A stretch of 64,000 bases of DNA from Lactobacillus sp. YT155 (GTDB taxonomy: Bacteria > Bacillota > Bacilli > Lactobacillales > Lactobacillaceae), in the NCBI RefSeq assembly GCF_030504545.1, contig NZ_JAUKWP010000005.1, forward strand, positions 1 to 64,000, written 5' to 3'. The position numbers and the translations under genes are program-made. Positions 50,786 through 60,231 of this stretch are shown piece by piece. Every line of letters starts with the position of its first letter. Within the stretch, counting starts at the first letter, position 1. The notes under the pieces were generated by a model. The model was not told where the DNA came from and ran no database searches. It saw only the letters and a list, made by a program, of their open reading frames with translations.

Positions 50786-51572
50786 AAACTAATTTTTTTC
50801 TTAGAATTCCTGAGATAAAGTCAATCGCTGTAACCATTACTATGATACCGATTAGAATGATTCCCACTCGACTCCAAGAACGAGTTTGAATCGCAAAAAT
50901 TAATGGTGTTCCGATACCACCAGCTCCAACCATTCCTAAAATCGAAGCCGAACGAACAGCAATTTCAAATCGATATAAAGTTAATGAGAGAAATTCTGGT
51001 AGCACTGTCGGTAACGTTGCAAAAAACAACACTTGTGAGTGATTACCACCAGCACTAGTAATAGCTTCACTAGGTCCGTAATCTGCATTTTCCAGTGCTT
51101 CAGAGAAGAGTTTACCAAGCATCCCAATCGAATGAATACTAAGCGCTAAAACACCCGCAAAAGCTCCAGGACCGACCGCTTTGATGAACATAATTGCCAA
51201 GACAATTTCTGGAAAGGTTCGAATAATTGTTAGAACAATTTTTCCAGTCTGGCTTCTAAACTTACTACTATTCTTTTTAATATGCGCTGCCCAAAAAGCA
51301 AATGGCACACTTAGTATGGCCGAGATGAAGGTTCCTAAAAAGGCAATCGCTAGAGTTTGAATTATTAAGTTAACTAAGTCTTCGCCACTACCATCGTAGG
51401 TATAGGCCCAGTCAGGATTAAACAATCCACCAAAAATTGAATTAGTAACTTCGCCGGCTGAATCCTTAATTCCCGAAAACTCAATTCCGGAAAAACTCCA
51501 GACATAAATTGCAATGATGATTACTCCCCAAATCAACCAATTGTATTTAGGGTTTTTAATTATTTTTTTCAT
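50784..51572 (-). CDS. phnE: Phosphonate/phosphite ABC permease, second copy
   Basis: 262 residues, six membrane helices. ABC contact loop: YGPSEAITSAGGNHSQVLFFATLPTVLPEFLS (EA...G pattern) and AVRSASILGMVGAGGIG, a PhnE signature. Paralogue of the preceding gene, together probably forming a heterodimeric channel; such doubled PhnE is common in lactobacilli. Start overlaps the previous stop (TAATG). Last gene of the operon. Confidence 0.9.
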   Translation of the reverse strand: MKKIIKNPKYNWLIWGVIIIAIYVWSFSGIEFSGIKDSAGEVTNSIFGGLFNPDWAYTYDGSGEDLVNLIIQTLAIAFLGTFISAILSVPFAFWAAHIKKNSSKFRSQTGKIVLTIIRTFPEIVLAIMFIKAVGPGAFAGVLALSIHSIGMLGKLFSEALENADYGPSEAITSAGGNHSQVLFFATLPTVLPEFLSLTLYRFEIAVRSASILGMVGAGGIGTPLIFAIQTRSWSRVGIILIGIIVMVTAIDFISGILRKKLV

Positions 51573-52360
51573 TATCTTAATTTCTCCCTTAATACATTAC
51601 TTAATGTGTCAATGATTAATACCACCACAAAAATAGCAATAATAATCACGGCTGTTTGATCGTATCTAAAGGAAGATAATGATCTTTGCAAGAAGACACC
51701 AATACCACCAGCGCCTAGATATCCTAAGATAGTTGAAGCACGAACATTGATTTCAAAAGTATACAAGAAGTAACTGATGAATTGATTGATTACCTGTGGC
51801 ACAATTGCAAAAACAATTACCTGCATTTTATTTGCTCCACTAGTTGTTAAAGCATCAATCGGTCCAAAGTCAATGGTTTCAATCGTTTCATAGAAGAGTT
51901 TAGAAATCATAGCAAATGAGAAAACTGTCAAAGTTGCCACACCGGCAACTGGTCCAATACCCACAATCGCAACAAATAATGCTGCTAATAATAAGTCAGG
52001 TAAAGTTCTCATTAAATTAAGGAAGAATCTGATTACACTGGTAACATATTTATTTTTAATAACTGTTCTGGCAGCAATAAAGGAGAATGGTAATGCGATT
52101 AAAGTTCCTAAAGACGTTCCAATAACTGCCATTTGAATAGTCTCAAGAAGTGGTTGAATGATGTAGCGGCTGTAACCCCAATCAGGGTTTACCATTTGTT
52201 TTAATAGTTCAAAAAATTGTGAAATATTAGAAACTAGTAAATCCAAGTTCACTCCGGTGATGATTGAGCTTCCAATTAAACAAATTAGGAAAACTACCAA
52301 CCAAAAAACAAATACCAGATGAAATCTTTGGACTATTGTTCTTTTTGGTATTTCATTCAT
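51572..52360 (-). CDS. phnE: Phosphonate/phosphite ABC permease, first copy
   Basis: 262 residues from ATG at 52360, which has AAAGGAGG upstream and lies inside the last codons of phnC (eight-base overlap). Six membrane helices; contact loop [29 protein letters not shown] and [17 protein letters not shown]. An ORF extension to 52390 is not needed. Confidence 0.9.
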   Translation of the reverse strand: MNEIPKRTIVQRFHLVFVFWLVVFLICLIGSSIITGVNLDLLVSNISQFFELLKQMVNPDWGYSRYIIQPLLETIQMAVIGTSLGTLIALPFSFIAARTVIKNKYVTSVIRFFLNLMRTLPDLLLAALFVAIVGIGPVAGVATLTVFSFAMISKLFYETIETIDFGPIDALTTSGANKMQVIVFAIVPQVINQFISYFLYTFEINVRASTILGYLGAGGIGVFLQRSLSSFRYDQTAVIIIAIFVVVLIIDTLSNVLREKLR

Positions 52361-53132
52361 TAACTGCCTCCTTTGGCGAAGCAGTCTCACCGTTATAAAT
52401 TTGATCTAAATCAACTTCAGAAACTTCATTGATTTTCTTATCATAAATTAATTCACCAGCTCGTAATCCAATAATTCGAGTGGCGTATTTTTTAGCAAGT
52501 TCTTTCGAATGAAGATTGACCATTACCGTAATACCAAGTTCTTCATTGATACTCTTTAGGTCGTCTAGAACAAGCTTAGTAGTTAATGGATCTAACGATG
52601 CAATTGGTTCATCAGCAAGAATTATTTTAGGATTTTGGATTAAAGTTCTAGCAATGGCAACACGTTGTTGTTGTCCACCAGATAATTGATCGGCACGGGT
52701 ATAAATTTTTTCAGCTAGCGAAACTCTCTTTAAAGCATCAACAGCATTTTGTTTATCTTCTTTAGAGAAGAGTCCAAAAACACTCTTGAATGTCGAATAA
52801 TATCCTACTCGACCAGACAAGACATTGCGTTGAACACTCGACTGCTTAACTAAATTGAAGTTTTGAAAAATCATCCCAATACTACGACGAAGTTCACGCA
52901 GACTCTTTCCTCTAGCTTTAACTATTGATTGTCCATCAATTAAAACATCACCTTCACTGATAGTTTGAAGTTGGTTAATTGAACGCAGCAAAGTACTTTT
53001 ACCAGCTCCTGACAATCCAACGATAACGACAAATTCGCCAGGATCTACCGTTAAGTTAACATCCTTTAATCCTAAAGTTCCATTTGAATAAATCTTCGAT
53101 ACATCTTTAAATTCAATAATTGACTTGCTCAT
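52353..53132 (-). CDS. phnC: Phosphonate/phosphite ABC ATP-binding protein
   Basis: 259 residues. Walker [10 protein letters not shown], signature [12 protein letters not shown], Walker [40 protein letters not shown] is typical of PhnC. It energises the two PhnE proteins. No ATPase or C-P lyase genes follow, so imported phosphite or phosphonate is used elsewhere, or the real substrate is another oxyanion or ester. A hairpin separates it from phnD. Confidence 0.92.
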   Translation of the reverse strand: MSKSIIEFKDVSKIYSNGTLGLKDVNLTVDPGEFVVIVGLSGAGKSTLLRSINQLQTISEGDVLIDGQSIVKARGKSLRELRRSIGMIFQNFNLVKQSSVQRNVLSGRVGYYSTFKSVFGLFSKEDKQNAVDALKRVSLAEKIYTRADQLSGGQQQRVAIARTLIQNPKIILADEPIASLDPLTTKLVLDDLKSINEELGITVMVNLHSKELAKKYATRIIGLRAGELIYDKKINEVSEVDLDQIYNGETASPKEAVNE

Positions 53133-53156
53133 TTTGTTATATCCGCCTTCTTCGAA

Positions 53157-53190
53157 TAAAAGCCGTTTATCAATTAATAAACGGCTTTTA
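53157..53190 (-). terminator. Intra-operon hairpin between phnD and phnC
   Basis: Fourteen-base perfect stem TAAAAGCCGTTTAT/ATAAACGGCTTTTA with a six-base loop. On the minus strand it is followed by TTCG, so the T-run is short (TTTTA inside the stem). It may partly terminate, or protect the phnD transcript end, giving more binding protein than transporter. Confidence 0.65.
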
Positions 53191-53218
53191 GCTTGCTATT
53201 TGACTGAAGTGTTAAAAA

Positions 53219-54154
53219 TTATTTGGTTAATTTTTTAACATCTTTATTGTATTGTCTCATCAAATCAAAGTTACTATCTTTTGATTTTGTGTATCCTTCA
53301 TGTGAATAGATTTCTGAGACAATCTTGTGTCCTTTTTTAGTCTTAGCAATTTTAATAAATGCATCTTGAATCTTCTTTTGCCATTTTGTTGACATATCTT
53401 TTCTTACAGAAATTGTGTCATTTGGAATTGGTTTTGTAAAGTATAGTGGTTCAACTTCGTCCATGATATTAGGAACATCTTTTTTAACGATGTTTCTAGC
53501 ATCTTCAAAGACGAAAGCTGCATCTGTATCACCATTTAGAACTGACATTACACCTTGGTCATGTCCCTTAACTTGAACGGTTTTGATACCATTCTTGTTA
53601 ACGTTGATTCCCTTTTTCAACAATTCCACAGCGGGGAAGATAAATCCTGAGGCTGAAGTAGTATCTTGAACGGCGATCTTCTTACCTTTAAGATCTTTAA
53701 CACTCTTGATATCACTACCTTTTTTAACAACGATCATTGATCTATATTTATCAACTAATTGTTCACCATTTTTTCCACCTGGTTGAACAATTTTGTAACG
53801 TTGAGCTTGAAGTAATACCTTAGTTCCGTTTTGTTTATGAGCCATTACGTAAGCATCTGGTGGTAAGAACCCAACATCAACTTGTTTTGAACCCATTGCT
53901 TCGACAATCGTATTGTAGTCAGTTGAAACACTAACTTTAACAGGAATGCCTAATTGTTTGGAAAGTAATTTTTCTAGTGGTTTAGCTTTTGCCTCCATCG
54001 TATCAGCTTGTGATGATGGAACAAATTGAACTTTTAATTCCTTTGGTTCGTATGAAGAGGCTGATTTTTTGCTGCCGCTAGTGCCGCAGGCTGCCAATCC
54101 AATACTCAAAATTAATGCAAATGATACTAGTAGAATCTTTTTCCAAATTTTCAT
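53219..54154 (-). CDS. phnD: Phosphonate/phosphite-binding lipoprotein
   Basis: 311 residues. Lipoprotein signal peptide with lipobox LAAC. Mature protein follows the PhnD family: VQFVPSSQADTMEAKAKPLEKLL, MGSKQVDVGFLPPDAYV, LKGKKIAVQDTTSASGFIFPAVEL and DTDAAFVFEDARN. It captures a phosphate-like oxyanion or phosphonate outside the membrane and delivers it to PhnE. Promoter TTGATA/TAATCT upstream, and RBS AAAGGAGG. Confidence 0.92.
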   Translation of the reverse strand: MKIWKKILLVSFALILSIGLAACGTSGSKKSASSYEPKELKVQFVPSSQADTMEAKAKPLEKLLSKQLGIPVKVSVSTDYNTIVEAMGSKQVDVGFLPPDAYVMAHKQNGTKVLLQAQRYKIVQPGGKNGEQLVDKYRSMIVVKKGSDIKSVKDLKGKKIAVQDTTSASGFIFPAVELLKKGINVNKNGIKTVQVKGHDQGVMSVLNGDTDAAFVFEDARNIVKKDVPNIMDEVEPLYFTKPIPNDTISVRKDMSTKWQKKIQDAFIKIAKTKKGHKIVSEIYSHEGYTKSKDSNFDLMRQYNKDVKKLTK

Positions 54155-54185
54155 CTACTTCGTTCCTCCTTTATTTTATAAATTT

Positions 54186-54214
54186 AGATTATTACAAAAA
54201 ACGAACTTTATCAA
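54186..54214 (-). promoter_or_regulatory. Promoter of phnD
   Basis: On the minus strand TTGATA (54214-54209) and TAATCT (54191-54186) with 17 bases between. A CGAAC motif lies inside the spacer. Confidence 0.65.
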
Positions 54215-54306
54215 GTTAAAATCTTAACAAAAATCGTTTTTATTGGTACGTTCCACTTATTAACCACAACATATTGTTGATTCTATTGGTTTCTTTGGCA
54301 AAACAC

Positions 54307-54360
54307 GAACTATTTCGCAAAAATAAAGGTTGACTTTCGTTAATGATGAATGCTATATAT
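54307..54360 (+). promoter_or_regulatory. Promoter of guaC with CGAA/TTCG motifs
   Basis: TTGACT (54331-54336) and TATATA (54355-54360), 18 bases apart. CGAAC (54307-54311) and TTCG (54337-54340) resemble PurR-box halves, but spacing and flanks are loose. The mRNA leader of about 75 bases shows no riboswitch I recognise. Confidence 0.5.
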
Positions 54361-54445
54361 AGATGGTAGCTATATAAGACATACAATATAATGTATCTAC
54401 AAAATATAAGTTCGTCATGTAACATTCGACTTTAAGGAGAAACAG

Positions 54446-55426
54446 ATGCAAGTATTTGATTATAATGACATTCAATTAATTCCCAATAAGTGTATTGTTC
54501 AAAGCAGATCAGAGTGCGATACCACTGTTACTTTAGGAAATCACACCTTTAACATCCCCGTAGTTCCCGCAAATATGCAAACTGTTATAGATGAATCTTT
54601 GGCAGAAAAACTTGCTCAAGAAGGATTCTTCTATATCATGCACCGTTTCAATCCTGAAAGTAGATTAAATTTCGTCGAATCAATGAAAAATAAAAATTTA
54701 ATTAGTTCTATCAGCGTTGGTATCAAAGATGAAGAATTCGATTTCATTCGTCAGCTCGCTGATAATAAACTAACTCCTGACTATATAACTATCGATGTTG
54801 CTCACGGTCACAACGACTTAGTCATTCAAATGATTCATCACGTCAAAGAATTTCTACCTGATTCTTTTTTAATCGTTGGAAATGTTGCCACACCTGAAGC
54901 TGTTCGCGAATTAGAAAACGCCGGAGCAGACGCTACAAAAGTTGGCGTTGGTCCTGGTAGAGCCTGCATTACAAAGCTCAAAACTGGCTTTGGAACAGGT
55001 GGATGGCAGCTTAGTGCAATTAACTTATGTTCAAAAGCTGCCCGTAAACCAATCATTGCCGATGGCGGAGTTCGTTTCAACGGAGACATTGCTAAATCCA
55101 TTCGTTTTGGTGCTAGCATGGTTATGATTGGATCATTATTAGCTGGTCATGAAGAATCACCTGGTGAATTAATTGAACAAGATGGTCAAAAGAAAAAAGA
55201 ATATTTTGGCTCTGCTTCCGAGTTTCAAAAGAATGCTCACAAAAATATTGAAGGCAAAAAATTATTTATTGACTACCGAGGCAGTATCTTTGATACACTA
55301 AAAGAAATGAAAGAGGACTTACAATCAGCAATTTCTTATGCTGGTGGACGTGACTTGGATTCTATTCGCAAGGTCGACTATGTGATTGTTAAGAACTCTA
55401 TTCTAAATGGTGACATCGATTATTAA
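54446..55426 (+). CDS. guaC: GMP reductase
   Basis: 326 residues, GuaC2-type length. It reduces GMP to IMP with NADPH, linking guanine to adenine nucleotides. Marks: catalytic Cys in [22 protein letters not shown] (key GPGRACIT), [23 protein letters not shown] site [25 protein letters not shown]. Lack of CBS domains and short length exclude IMPDH. Clear RBS AAGGAGA. A deoxyribosyltransferase gene follows 11 bases later. Confidence 0.94.
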   Translation: MQVFDYNDIQLIPNKCIVQSRSECDTTVTLGNHTFNIPVVPANMQTVIDESLAEKLAQEGFFYIMHRFNPESRLNFVESMKNKNLISSISVGIKDEEFDFIRQLADNKLTPDYITIDVAHGHNDLVIQMIHHVKEFLPDSFLIVGNVATPEAVRELENAGADATKVGVGPGRACITKLKTGFGTGGWQLSAINLCSKAARKPIIADGGVRFNGDIAKSIRFGASMVMIGSLLAGHEESPGELIEQDGQKKKEYFGSASEFQKNAHKNIEGKKLFIDYRGSIFDTLKEMKEDLQSAISYAGGRDLDSIRKVDYVIVKNSILNGDIDY

Positions 55427-55437
55427 GGAGAATTTGT

Positions 55438-55896
55438 ATGAAAAATATTTATCTTGCCGCCCCATTTTTTAGTGATGAACAAATAGCTAGACGTGATAAA
55501 CTTGCCAAATTATTAAATGATAATCCTTCAGTTGGAAACGTCTTTTTACCTGGTGAACACGAAGATGATCCAGATGCAGAGTTTGGGACAACCGAATGGC
55601 AATTAGCTACATTCAAATTAGATGTTAATCAAATGAACACTAACGATGTTGTTGTTGCAATACTCGATTATGAAGCTGTTGACACCTCAGACCCAGGAAC
55701 CATTTGGGAATGTGGCTACTCATATGCTAACAACATCCCTGTCTTAGGAGTTCAATTTAGTGGTTCTAAGAAATTGAACTTAATGTTATCTATGAGTTTA
55801 ACTGCTTTCTTTAACGGTGAAACTGACATCGAAAAAATTAAAAATTACGATTTTGATTTACTACAAACAAGATTCGCAGAATTTGAAGTATTTTAA
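55438..55896 (+). CDS. Nucleoside 2-deoxyribosyltransferase 2
   Basis: 152 residues with the family plan: KNIYLAAPFF, a middle MNTNDVVVAILDYEA and DPGTIWECGYSYANN (nucleophile Glu in WECG). Cotranscribed with guaC, which supports a purine role. Clearly paralogous to the enzyme at 41275-41721 but with a longer loop at 50-65 (EDDPDAEFGTTEWQ), perhaps matching different base preference. Followed by a strong terminator. Confidence 0.92.
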   Translation: MKNIYLAAPFFSDEQIARRDKLAKLLNDNPSVGNVFLPGEHEDDPDAEFGTTEWQLATFKLDVNQMNTNDVVVAILDYEAVDTSDPGTIWECGYSYANNIPVLGVQFSGSKKLNLMLSMSLTAFFNGETDIEKIKNYDFDLLQTRFAEFEVF

Positions 55897-55901
55897 GCAG
55901 T

Positions 55902-55937
55902 AAAAAGACCATCACTTGAAAGTGATGGTCTTTTTTT
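55902..55937 (+). terminator. Rho-independent terminator after guaC operon
   Basis: AAAAAGACCATCACTT-GA-AAGTGATGGTCTTTTTTT: very strong stem, near-symmetric, also serving the convergent GNAT gene. Confidence 0.95.
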
Positions 55938-55938
55938 A

Positions 55939-56409
55939 TTAAACTTCTTTTGAAAAAATCAAATCTGAACCTTCCTTTTTCAAGAAAGTAAATCCCGTTC
56001 GTTGAACTACATCAATACTTTTAGTGTTCTTTTCATTAATAACTGCACGAATGGTACTGACTCCAATTTCATCTTGAATCAATCGATTCAGTTCATTGAC
56101 AATTTTCGTCATAATACCAAATCCTCGAGCATGCTTGTCTAACCAATAACCAATCTCGGCCATTTTAGTTTGTTTATCAATCTCATGAAAATCAAACAAG
56201 CCGACTATTTGGTTCTCATATTTAATGCAGTAGACTTCTTGTTTAGGATTTTTTTCAGCTTCAATTAAAAACTTCGTTTCATCATCAATCGATTTTGTCT
56301 GACTAATCCACGGAAACCACAAGGCGAATTCATCACGATTGTTTTGTACTAAGTCAAATATTTGGGGACTATCAATCAATTTTGGATGTTCCAAGGTTAC
56401 TTTTTTCAT
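55939..56409 (-). CDS. GNAT N-acetyltransferase, RimL-like
   Basis: 156 residues. Features of ribosomal-protein-acetyltransferase-like GNATs: N-terminal PQIFDLVQNNRDEFALWFPW, acetyl-CoA loop LDKHARGFGIMTKIVNEL and C-terminal NEKNTKSIDVVQRTGFTF. The substrate may be a ribosomal protein or small amine. It lies 15 bases after the ABC exporter gene and is probably the last gene of the MarR-ABC-GNAT unit. Confidence 0.87.
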   Translation of the reverse strand: MKKVTLEHPKLIDSPQIFDLVQNNRDEFALWFPWISQTKSIDDETKFLIEAEKNPKQEVYCIKYENQIVGLFDFHEIDKQTKMAEIGYWLDKHARGFGIMTKIVNELNRLIQDEIGVSTIRAVINEKNTKSIDVVQRTGFTFLKKEGSDLIFSKEV

Positions 56410-56424
56410 AAGTTAATCTCACTT

Positions 56425-58179
56425 CTAATTTTGATTAAATTGGGTCTCTACATATTCTCGATATAGTTCATGATTCTTGACTAATTCACTGTGTTTTCCT
56501 GAACCGCTAACAGTACCATGCTCTATGAAGTATATTTTATCAGCATCGACAATTGTACTCAAACGATGTGCTATTACCAAGGTAGTTCGATTCTTCATCA
56601 AAGTCTCCAAAGCCTTTTGTACCATTGCTTCTGACTCTGAATCTAAACTAGCTGTTGCCTCGTCTAACATTAATATCTTAGGATCTCTCAAGAACGCCCT
56701 GGCAATTGCTAATCGTTGACGCTGTCCACCAGAAACTTTCACACCGCGAGTTCCAACTTGAGTATCCAAGCCTTCAGGCATTTCTTTCACAAATTGATCA
56801 GCATAGGCCAGTTTTAGAACTTCCCATAACCTGTCATCAGAATATTCCCCTTCCAAACCATAAGTTAAATTGTCTCTGATTGTTCCTGCCATAATGGCCG
56901 AATCTTGACTAACAAATCCGATTTGACGACGCCACTTTTCAAGTTTCACATCTTCAATATCAGTGTCACCTATTTTGATACTGCCACTCTTAGGTTGATA
57001 ATATCGTTCAATCAGTGAAAAGATTGTTGATTTTCCACCACCAGAAGGTCCGGCAAAGGCAACTACTGTATTTGGTTTTGCTTCAAAACTAACATCAAAG
57101 AGAATCTGATTACTCTTGTCGTAGGCAAAATCGACTTTATCCATAGTTAACGTTTGTCCATCGACATCAACATCTTCACCTTTCGCAAAATCTTCTTCAG
57201 GTTCTAACATTAATTCCTGAATTCTTTCAGTTGAACCACTTGTTTTGGCTAAAGTTGTCATGAATTGTCCTAAAGTTGCAGCGGGTCCCATTAACTGGAA
57301 TAAGTACATTAGGAATGAAAACATTGCCCCAATTGTCATAGTTCCATCGACAACTCGTGATGTTCCATAGGCCAGAATCCCTACAATAAGTCCCATCATT
57401 ACTGCCATCATTACTGGACTGGCGATTGAATCATAAATTGCTTCACGTAACCCAATTCGATAGAGTTTGTCGACTTCATCTTTTCCTTTACCTATTTCAA
57501 ATTCTTCGGCATTAGAAAGTTTAACTAACCGAACTTCACTAAGTGTTTCATCTGATTCACCACTAAATTCAGCCAAAGCATCTTGTCTAGCATGACCAAC
57601 TTTTCTAGCTTGACGACTGATTGGAAGCATAACTGCCATTACTAGTGGTACAGCAATGAACATAATCAAAGTCATTCGCCAGTCCATAAAGAGCATCAAG
57701 ACCAAGGCTCCAACAATGGAAAATAATGAAGTCACTAAACTAGGAAATGACCTTGAAAGCAAATCTTTGATTTGTGTTGAGTCATTAACTAGTCGGGAAG
57801 TCATTTCACCTGACTTAGTTTCGTCGAAGTAACTAATTCGTAGTCGAAGTAATTTGTTCCAAATTTTATTTCTTAATTTCTGAACAACATCTTCACCGAA
57901 GAATCCTAATAATGAACCAGAAACAGCACTGATAATCGCACTTACAATAAAGATTGCTATAATTCCGATTATCAGACTCCAATTCATTCCTTTTGAAAAA
58001 CTATTAATCAAATTCTTGGCAAATTGGGGAACAACTAATTGAAAGCCAGTGGCAATTAATCCAGTTGCCAATCCAACATATAGTTGCCAATATTTTGGTT
58101 TAGTTTGCTTAATTAGTTGAAAGAAACTATTAAAGTTAAATTTTGTGTTTGATGGTTCCACTCTCATTGAATGTCTCAT
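56425..58179 (-). CDS. ABC exporter, LmrA/BmrA/MsbA-type half transporter
   Basis: 584 residues: membrane domain with six helices (about 30-315) fused to an ATPase domain. Walker A GPSGGGKST, signature VSGGQRQRLAIA, Walker B ILMLDEATASLDSE, D-loop and switch IAHRLST are complete, so a homodimer would be active at both sites. Multidrug or lipid exporter by family. Start follows GAGGTAAATAT. The MarR-family gene 28 bases upstream is the likely regulator. Confidence 0.93.
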   Translation of the reverse strand: MRHSMRVEPSNTKFNFNSFFQLIKQTKPKYWQLYVGLATGLIATGFQLVVPQFAKNLINSFSKGMNWSLIIGIIAIFIVSAIISAVSGSLLGFFGEDVVQKLRNKIWNKLLRLRISYFDETKSGEMTSRLVNDSTQIKDLLSRSFPSLVTSLFSIVGALVLMLFMDWRMTLIMFIAVPLVMAVMLPISRQARKVGHARQDALAEFSGESDETLSEVRLVKLSNAEEFEIGKGKDEVDKLYRIGLREAIYDSIASPVMMAVMMGLIVGILAYGTSRVVDGTMTIGAMFSFLMYLFQLMGPAATLGQFMTTLAKTSGSTERIQELMLEPEEDFAKGEDVDVDGQTLTMDKVDFAYDKSNQILFDVSFEAKPNTVVAFAGPSGGGKSTIFSLIERYYQPKSGSIKIGDTDIEDVKLEKWRRQIGFVSQDSAIMAGTIRDNLTYGLEGEYSDDRLWEVLKLAYADQFVKEMPEGLDTQVGTRGVKVSGGQRQRLAIARAFLRDPKILMLDEATASLDSESEAMVQKALETLMKNRTTLVIAHRLSTIVDADKIYFIEHGTVSGSGKHSELVKNHELYREYVETQFNQN

Positions 58180-58207
58180 ATATTTACCTCATACAATCTT
58201 GGTTTTG

Positions 58208-58747
58208 TTAAAACCAGTTGAATTTGTCCCAACGGCGATTATTTCCATTAAAATGATCAAAATGATGATGGAAATCTCTATCACGATCATCGAAGTCATG
58301 TTTATTTTTTACATTATCGGCAATCTTTTTTAACAATTGAGCAAGTTGTTTTTGTTCATCTTCACTCAAACCAGTTAAAATTTCTTCCGAAATAAGATCA
58401 ACTTGTGAATCACCTTTTTTAATTCTCTTTTTTCCGTCTTCAGTTAAATAAATTAATTGAATTCTCTTATCAGTTTCACTAGCTTTTCTCTCAATAAAGC
58501 CTCTTTCTTCTAAGGCTTTAACTTGTAAGCTAACCGAACTAGGTTTGATATCCAACAACTCGGTTATCTCAGCATTGGTCAAACCATCATGTTGAGTCAA
58601 CAAATTCAAAAGTCGATACTGCCCTCTTGTATTGTCATAATCATGACGCTTTCTCTTACCAACAACCATCCAAACCCCAGCCATGAAATATCTTGAATGC
58701 GCTAGTTTCGCAAATAGTTCCATAATATCTTGCGTTTTATCAGTCAT
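58208..58747 (-). CDS. MarR-family regulator with a His/Asp/aromatic-rich tail
   Basis: 179 residues. Winged helix: GQYRLLNLLTQHDGLTNAEITELLDIKPSSVSLQVKALEERGFIERKASETDKR (recognition part IKPSSVSLQVKAL, wing DKRIQLIYLT). After the last dimerisation helix the protein continues with about 30 residues rich in His, Asp, Phe and Arg (DRDFHHHFDHFNGNNRR...KFNWF), absent in ordinary MarR proteins. The tail might bind metal or interact with another partner. It controls the ABC exporter operon from the operator at 58797-58839. Confidence 0.88.
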   Translation of the reverse strand: MTDKTQDIMELFAKLAHSRYFMAGVWMVVGKRKRHDYDNTRGQYRLLNLLTQHDGLTNAEITELLDIKPSSVSLQVKALEERGFIERKASETDKRIQLIYLTEDGKKRIKKGDSQVDLISEEILTGLSEDEQKQLAQLLKKIADNVKNKHDFDDRDRDFHHHFDHFNGNNRRWDKFNWF

Positions 58748-58796
58748 AATTTATCTCCTTTGCATAAAAGTATTTAGTTAGTTTTATTTTTGCCTA

Positions 58797-58839
58797 CCTA
58801 ACAATTCAATAATATAACTCGTTAGGTTTTGGTTGTCAA
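58797..58839 (-). promoter_or_regulatory. Promoter and operator of the MarR-ABC operon
   Basis: On the minus strand TTGACA (58839-58834) and TATATT (58816-58811) with 17 bases between. Inverted repeat CCTAAC (58797-58802) / GTTAGG (58821-58826) brackets the -10 box; related TTAGTTAG motifs lie nearby. Confidence 0.8.
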
Positions 58840-58852
58840 GAACTAACTACTT

Positions 58853-59509
58853 TTAATTTCGATATTTTAAATTACGACAGATATGTTTATCAGCCCAACC
58901 GATTAAGAATCCTTGGAATATCAATGAAAAGACCGTCCCAACATTCACGGCTACTAAGTGACGATTAATTAAATAACAGATGAATATCACAATAATCGGT
59001 GGAATAAAACTAACAATTTGCGCGATACCAGGATTACCTTTGAAGTATTTAAAACGTAAAATAAAGGATAGATCATCATTAGGATGTAGAACCAGATTCA
59101 CTCTTAAATAGATTGACACCGCAACTGCAATCAAAAAAATTCCGAAGATATCAATTATCACTCGCCAGATATAGGGAAGTTGAACAATATTCAAGTAATT
59201 CAAATACTTGGTCATGAATTGAACTAAATAACTAAATGGTGTAATGAAAATAAAATTGCCCAGCATTCTGCGCCAGTCAATTTCTCCAGCTAATATAGTA
59301 TTTAAAACAATTACCAAAATTCCGTACACAAATAAGATATTACCCAAACTAATTTGAGTAATATCTGCTAAATTGGTTGCTGATGCCGTCCACAACGCAC
59401 TCCCCATATTGGTAGAGATAGTTAGTGCATTGGCAAAAGAATTCAACAAAATTGAAAATGTAAAATAACCCATGATTTCTTTAGTAGATAATTTTGATTT
59501 TACTAACAT
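58853..59509 (-). CDS. YczE/YyaS-like membrane protein
   Basis: 218 residues with five to six membrane helices. The opening (GYFTFSILLNSFANALTISTNMGSALWTA) and mid-part (DIFGIFLIAVAVSIYLRVNLVLHPNDDL) match the YczE/YyaS/YitT-like membrane family (DUF6198-type). In Bacillus, YczE affects bacillomycin production; no mechanism is known. ATG at 59509 with AAAGG only one base away, so the start is uncertain. Follows the AlkD-like gene by 15 bases, suggesting cotranscription. Confidence 0.75.
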   Translation of the reverse strand: MLVKSKLSTKEIMGYFTFSILLNSFANALTISTNMGSALWTASATNLADITQISLGNILFVYGILVIVLNTILAGEIDWRRMLGNFIFITPFSYLVQFMTKYLNYLNIVQLPYIWRVIIDIFGIFLIAVAVSIYLRVNLVLHPNDDLSFILRFKYFKGNPGIAQIVSFIPPIIVIFICYLINRHLVAVNVGTVFSLIFQGFLIGWADKHICRNLKYRN

Positions 59510-59524
59510 ACCTTTATTATAGAC

Positions 59525-60160
59525 TTATTTAAAATGTTTGGTGGCCTCTTTTGTAGCAAAAGGTGTAGTTTTATGAGTTTCAACAAATTTTGCCACCCAT
59601 TCTTGATCGGTCTTTGCATATTCTCTGAGCGACCAACCAATAGCTTTTTGAATGAAAAATTCATCGGTATCAATATCTTCATCAATCATCATGGTTAGAT
59701 AATCTAGATTGGTTTTCTCTTTAAAACCTAGTTGTAAATCAATACCAATACGACGAACCCAAAAGTTTTCATGGTTAACAAATACTGCTGCGACCTCATC
59801 AAATTCATCTGGATGAAGTTTCACGTATTCGGTAAAAACTTTTCTCCAAGCATCAATGCTATCCCACCACGTTTTTTCTTGAGCTAATTTTAAGAACACC
59901 TGCAAGTCTTTTTGACTCCATTTTTTCTTAGCTAACACTGCCAAATCAATTGCTACATACTGATATTCACGTGCTGATTGTGCATAGTAATTTTCAATCT
60001 CTGTTAAAAGTTCCTCGGCTGACCAAGTTTTTGCATCTTGCCAAATCGAGCGAACAATTTGTTTTCTTTGAACCCCATCAACTCCATTAAAAGAAAACTG
60101 ATTGCGCATATATTGAGCCATTTTGTCTTGTTTTTCGGGATTGACCGGAAGAGTAATCAT
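59525..60160 (-). CDS. DNA alkylation repair protein, AlkD-like
   Basis: 211 residues, all alpha-helical HEAT-like repeats. Typical segments: MAQYMRNQFSFNGV near the start, WDSIDAWRKVF (Trp-Asp-x-x-Asp/Ser motif of AlkC/AlkD) and FFIQKAIGWSLREYAKTD. AlkD-type glycosylases remove 3-methyladenine and 7-methylguanine without flipping the base. Likely cotranscribed with the YczE-like gene. Confidence 0.9.
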   Translation of the reverse strand: MITLPVNPEKQDKMAQYMRNQFSFNGVDGVQRKQIVRSIWQDAKTWSAEELLTEIENYYAQSAREYQYVAIDLAVLAKKKWSQKDLQVFLKLAQEKTWWDSIDAWRKVFTEYVKLHPDEFDEVAAVFVNHENFWVRRIGIDLQLGFKEKTNLDYLTMMIDEDIDTDEFFIQKAIGWSLREYAKTDQEWVAKFVETHKTTPFATKEATKHFK

Positions 60161-60202
60161 AATATTCTCGCTTTTATTTATTTCTTTACATTATAACAAA
60201 TA

Positions 60203-60231
60203 AAAAAAACACTCTTGCGAGTGTTATTTTT
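60203..60231 (-). terminator. Terminator of the YhgE/Pip gene
   Basis: AACACTC-TTGC-GAGTGTT followed on the minus strand by TTTTTTTTATTTG. Confidence 0.9.

Noticed and set aside
54240-54425. 61-codon frame upstream of guaC
   Set aside because: No ribosome binding site, composition of AT-rich noise, and it overlaps the guaC promoter.
54240-54445. Purine riboswitch before guaC
   Set aside because: I looked for the conserved purine-aptamer loops and found no matching stems; only a promoter and loose CGAA motifs are visible.
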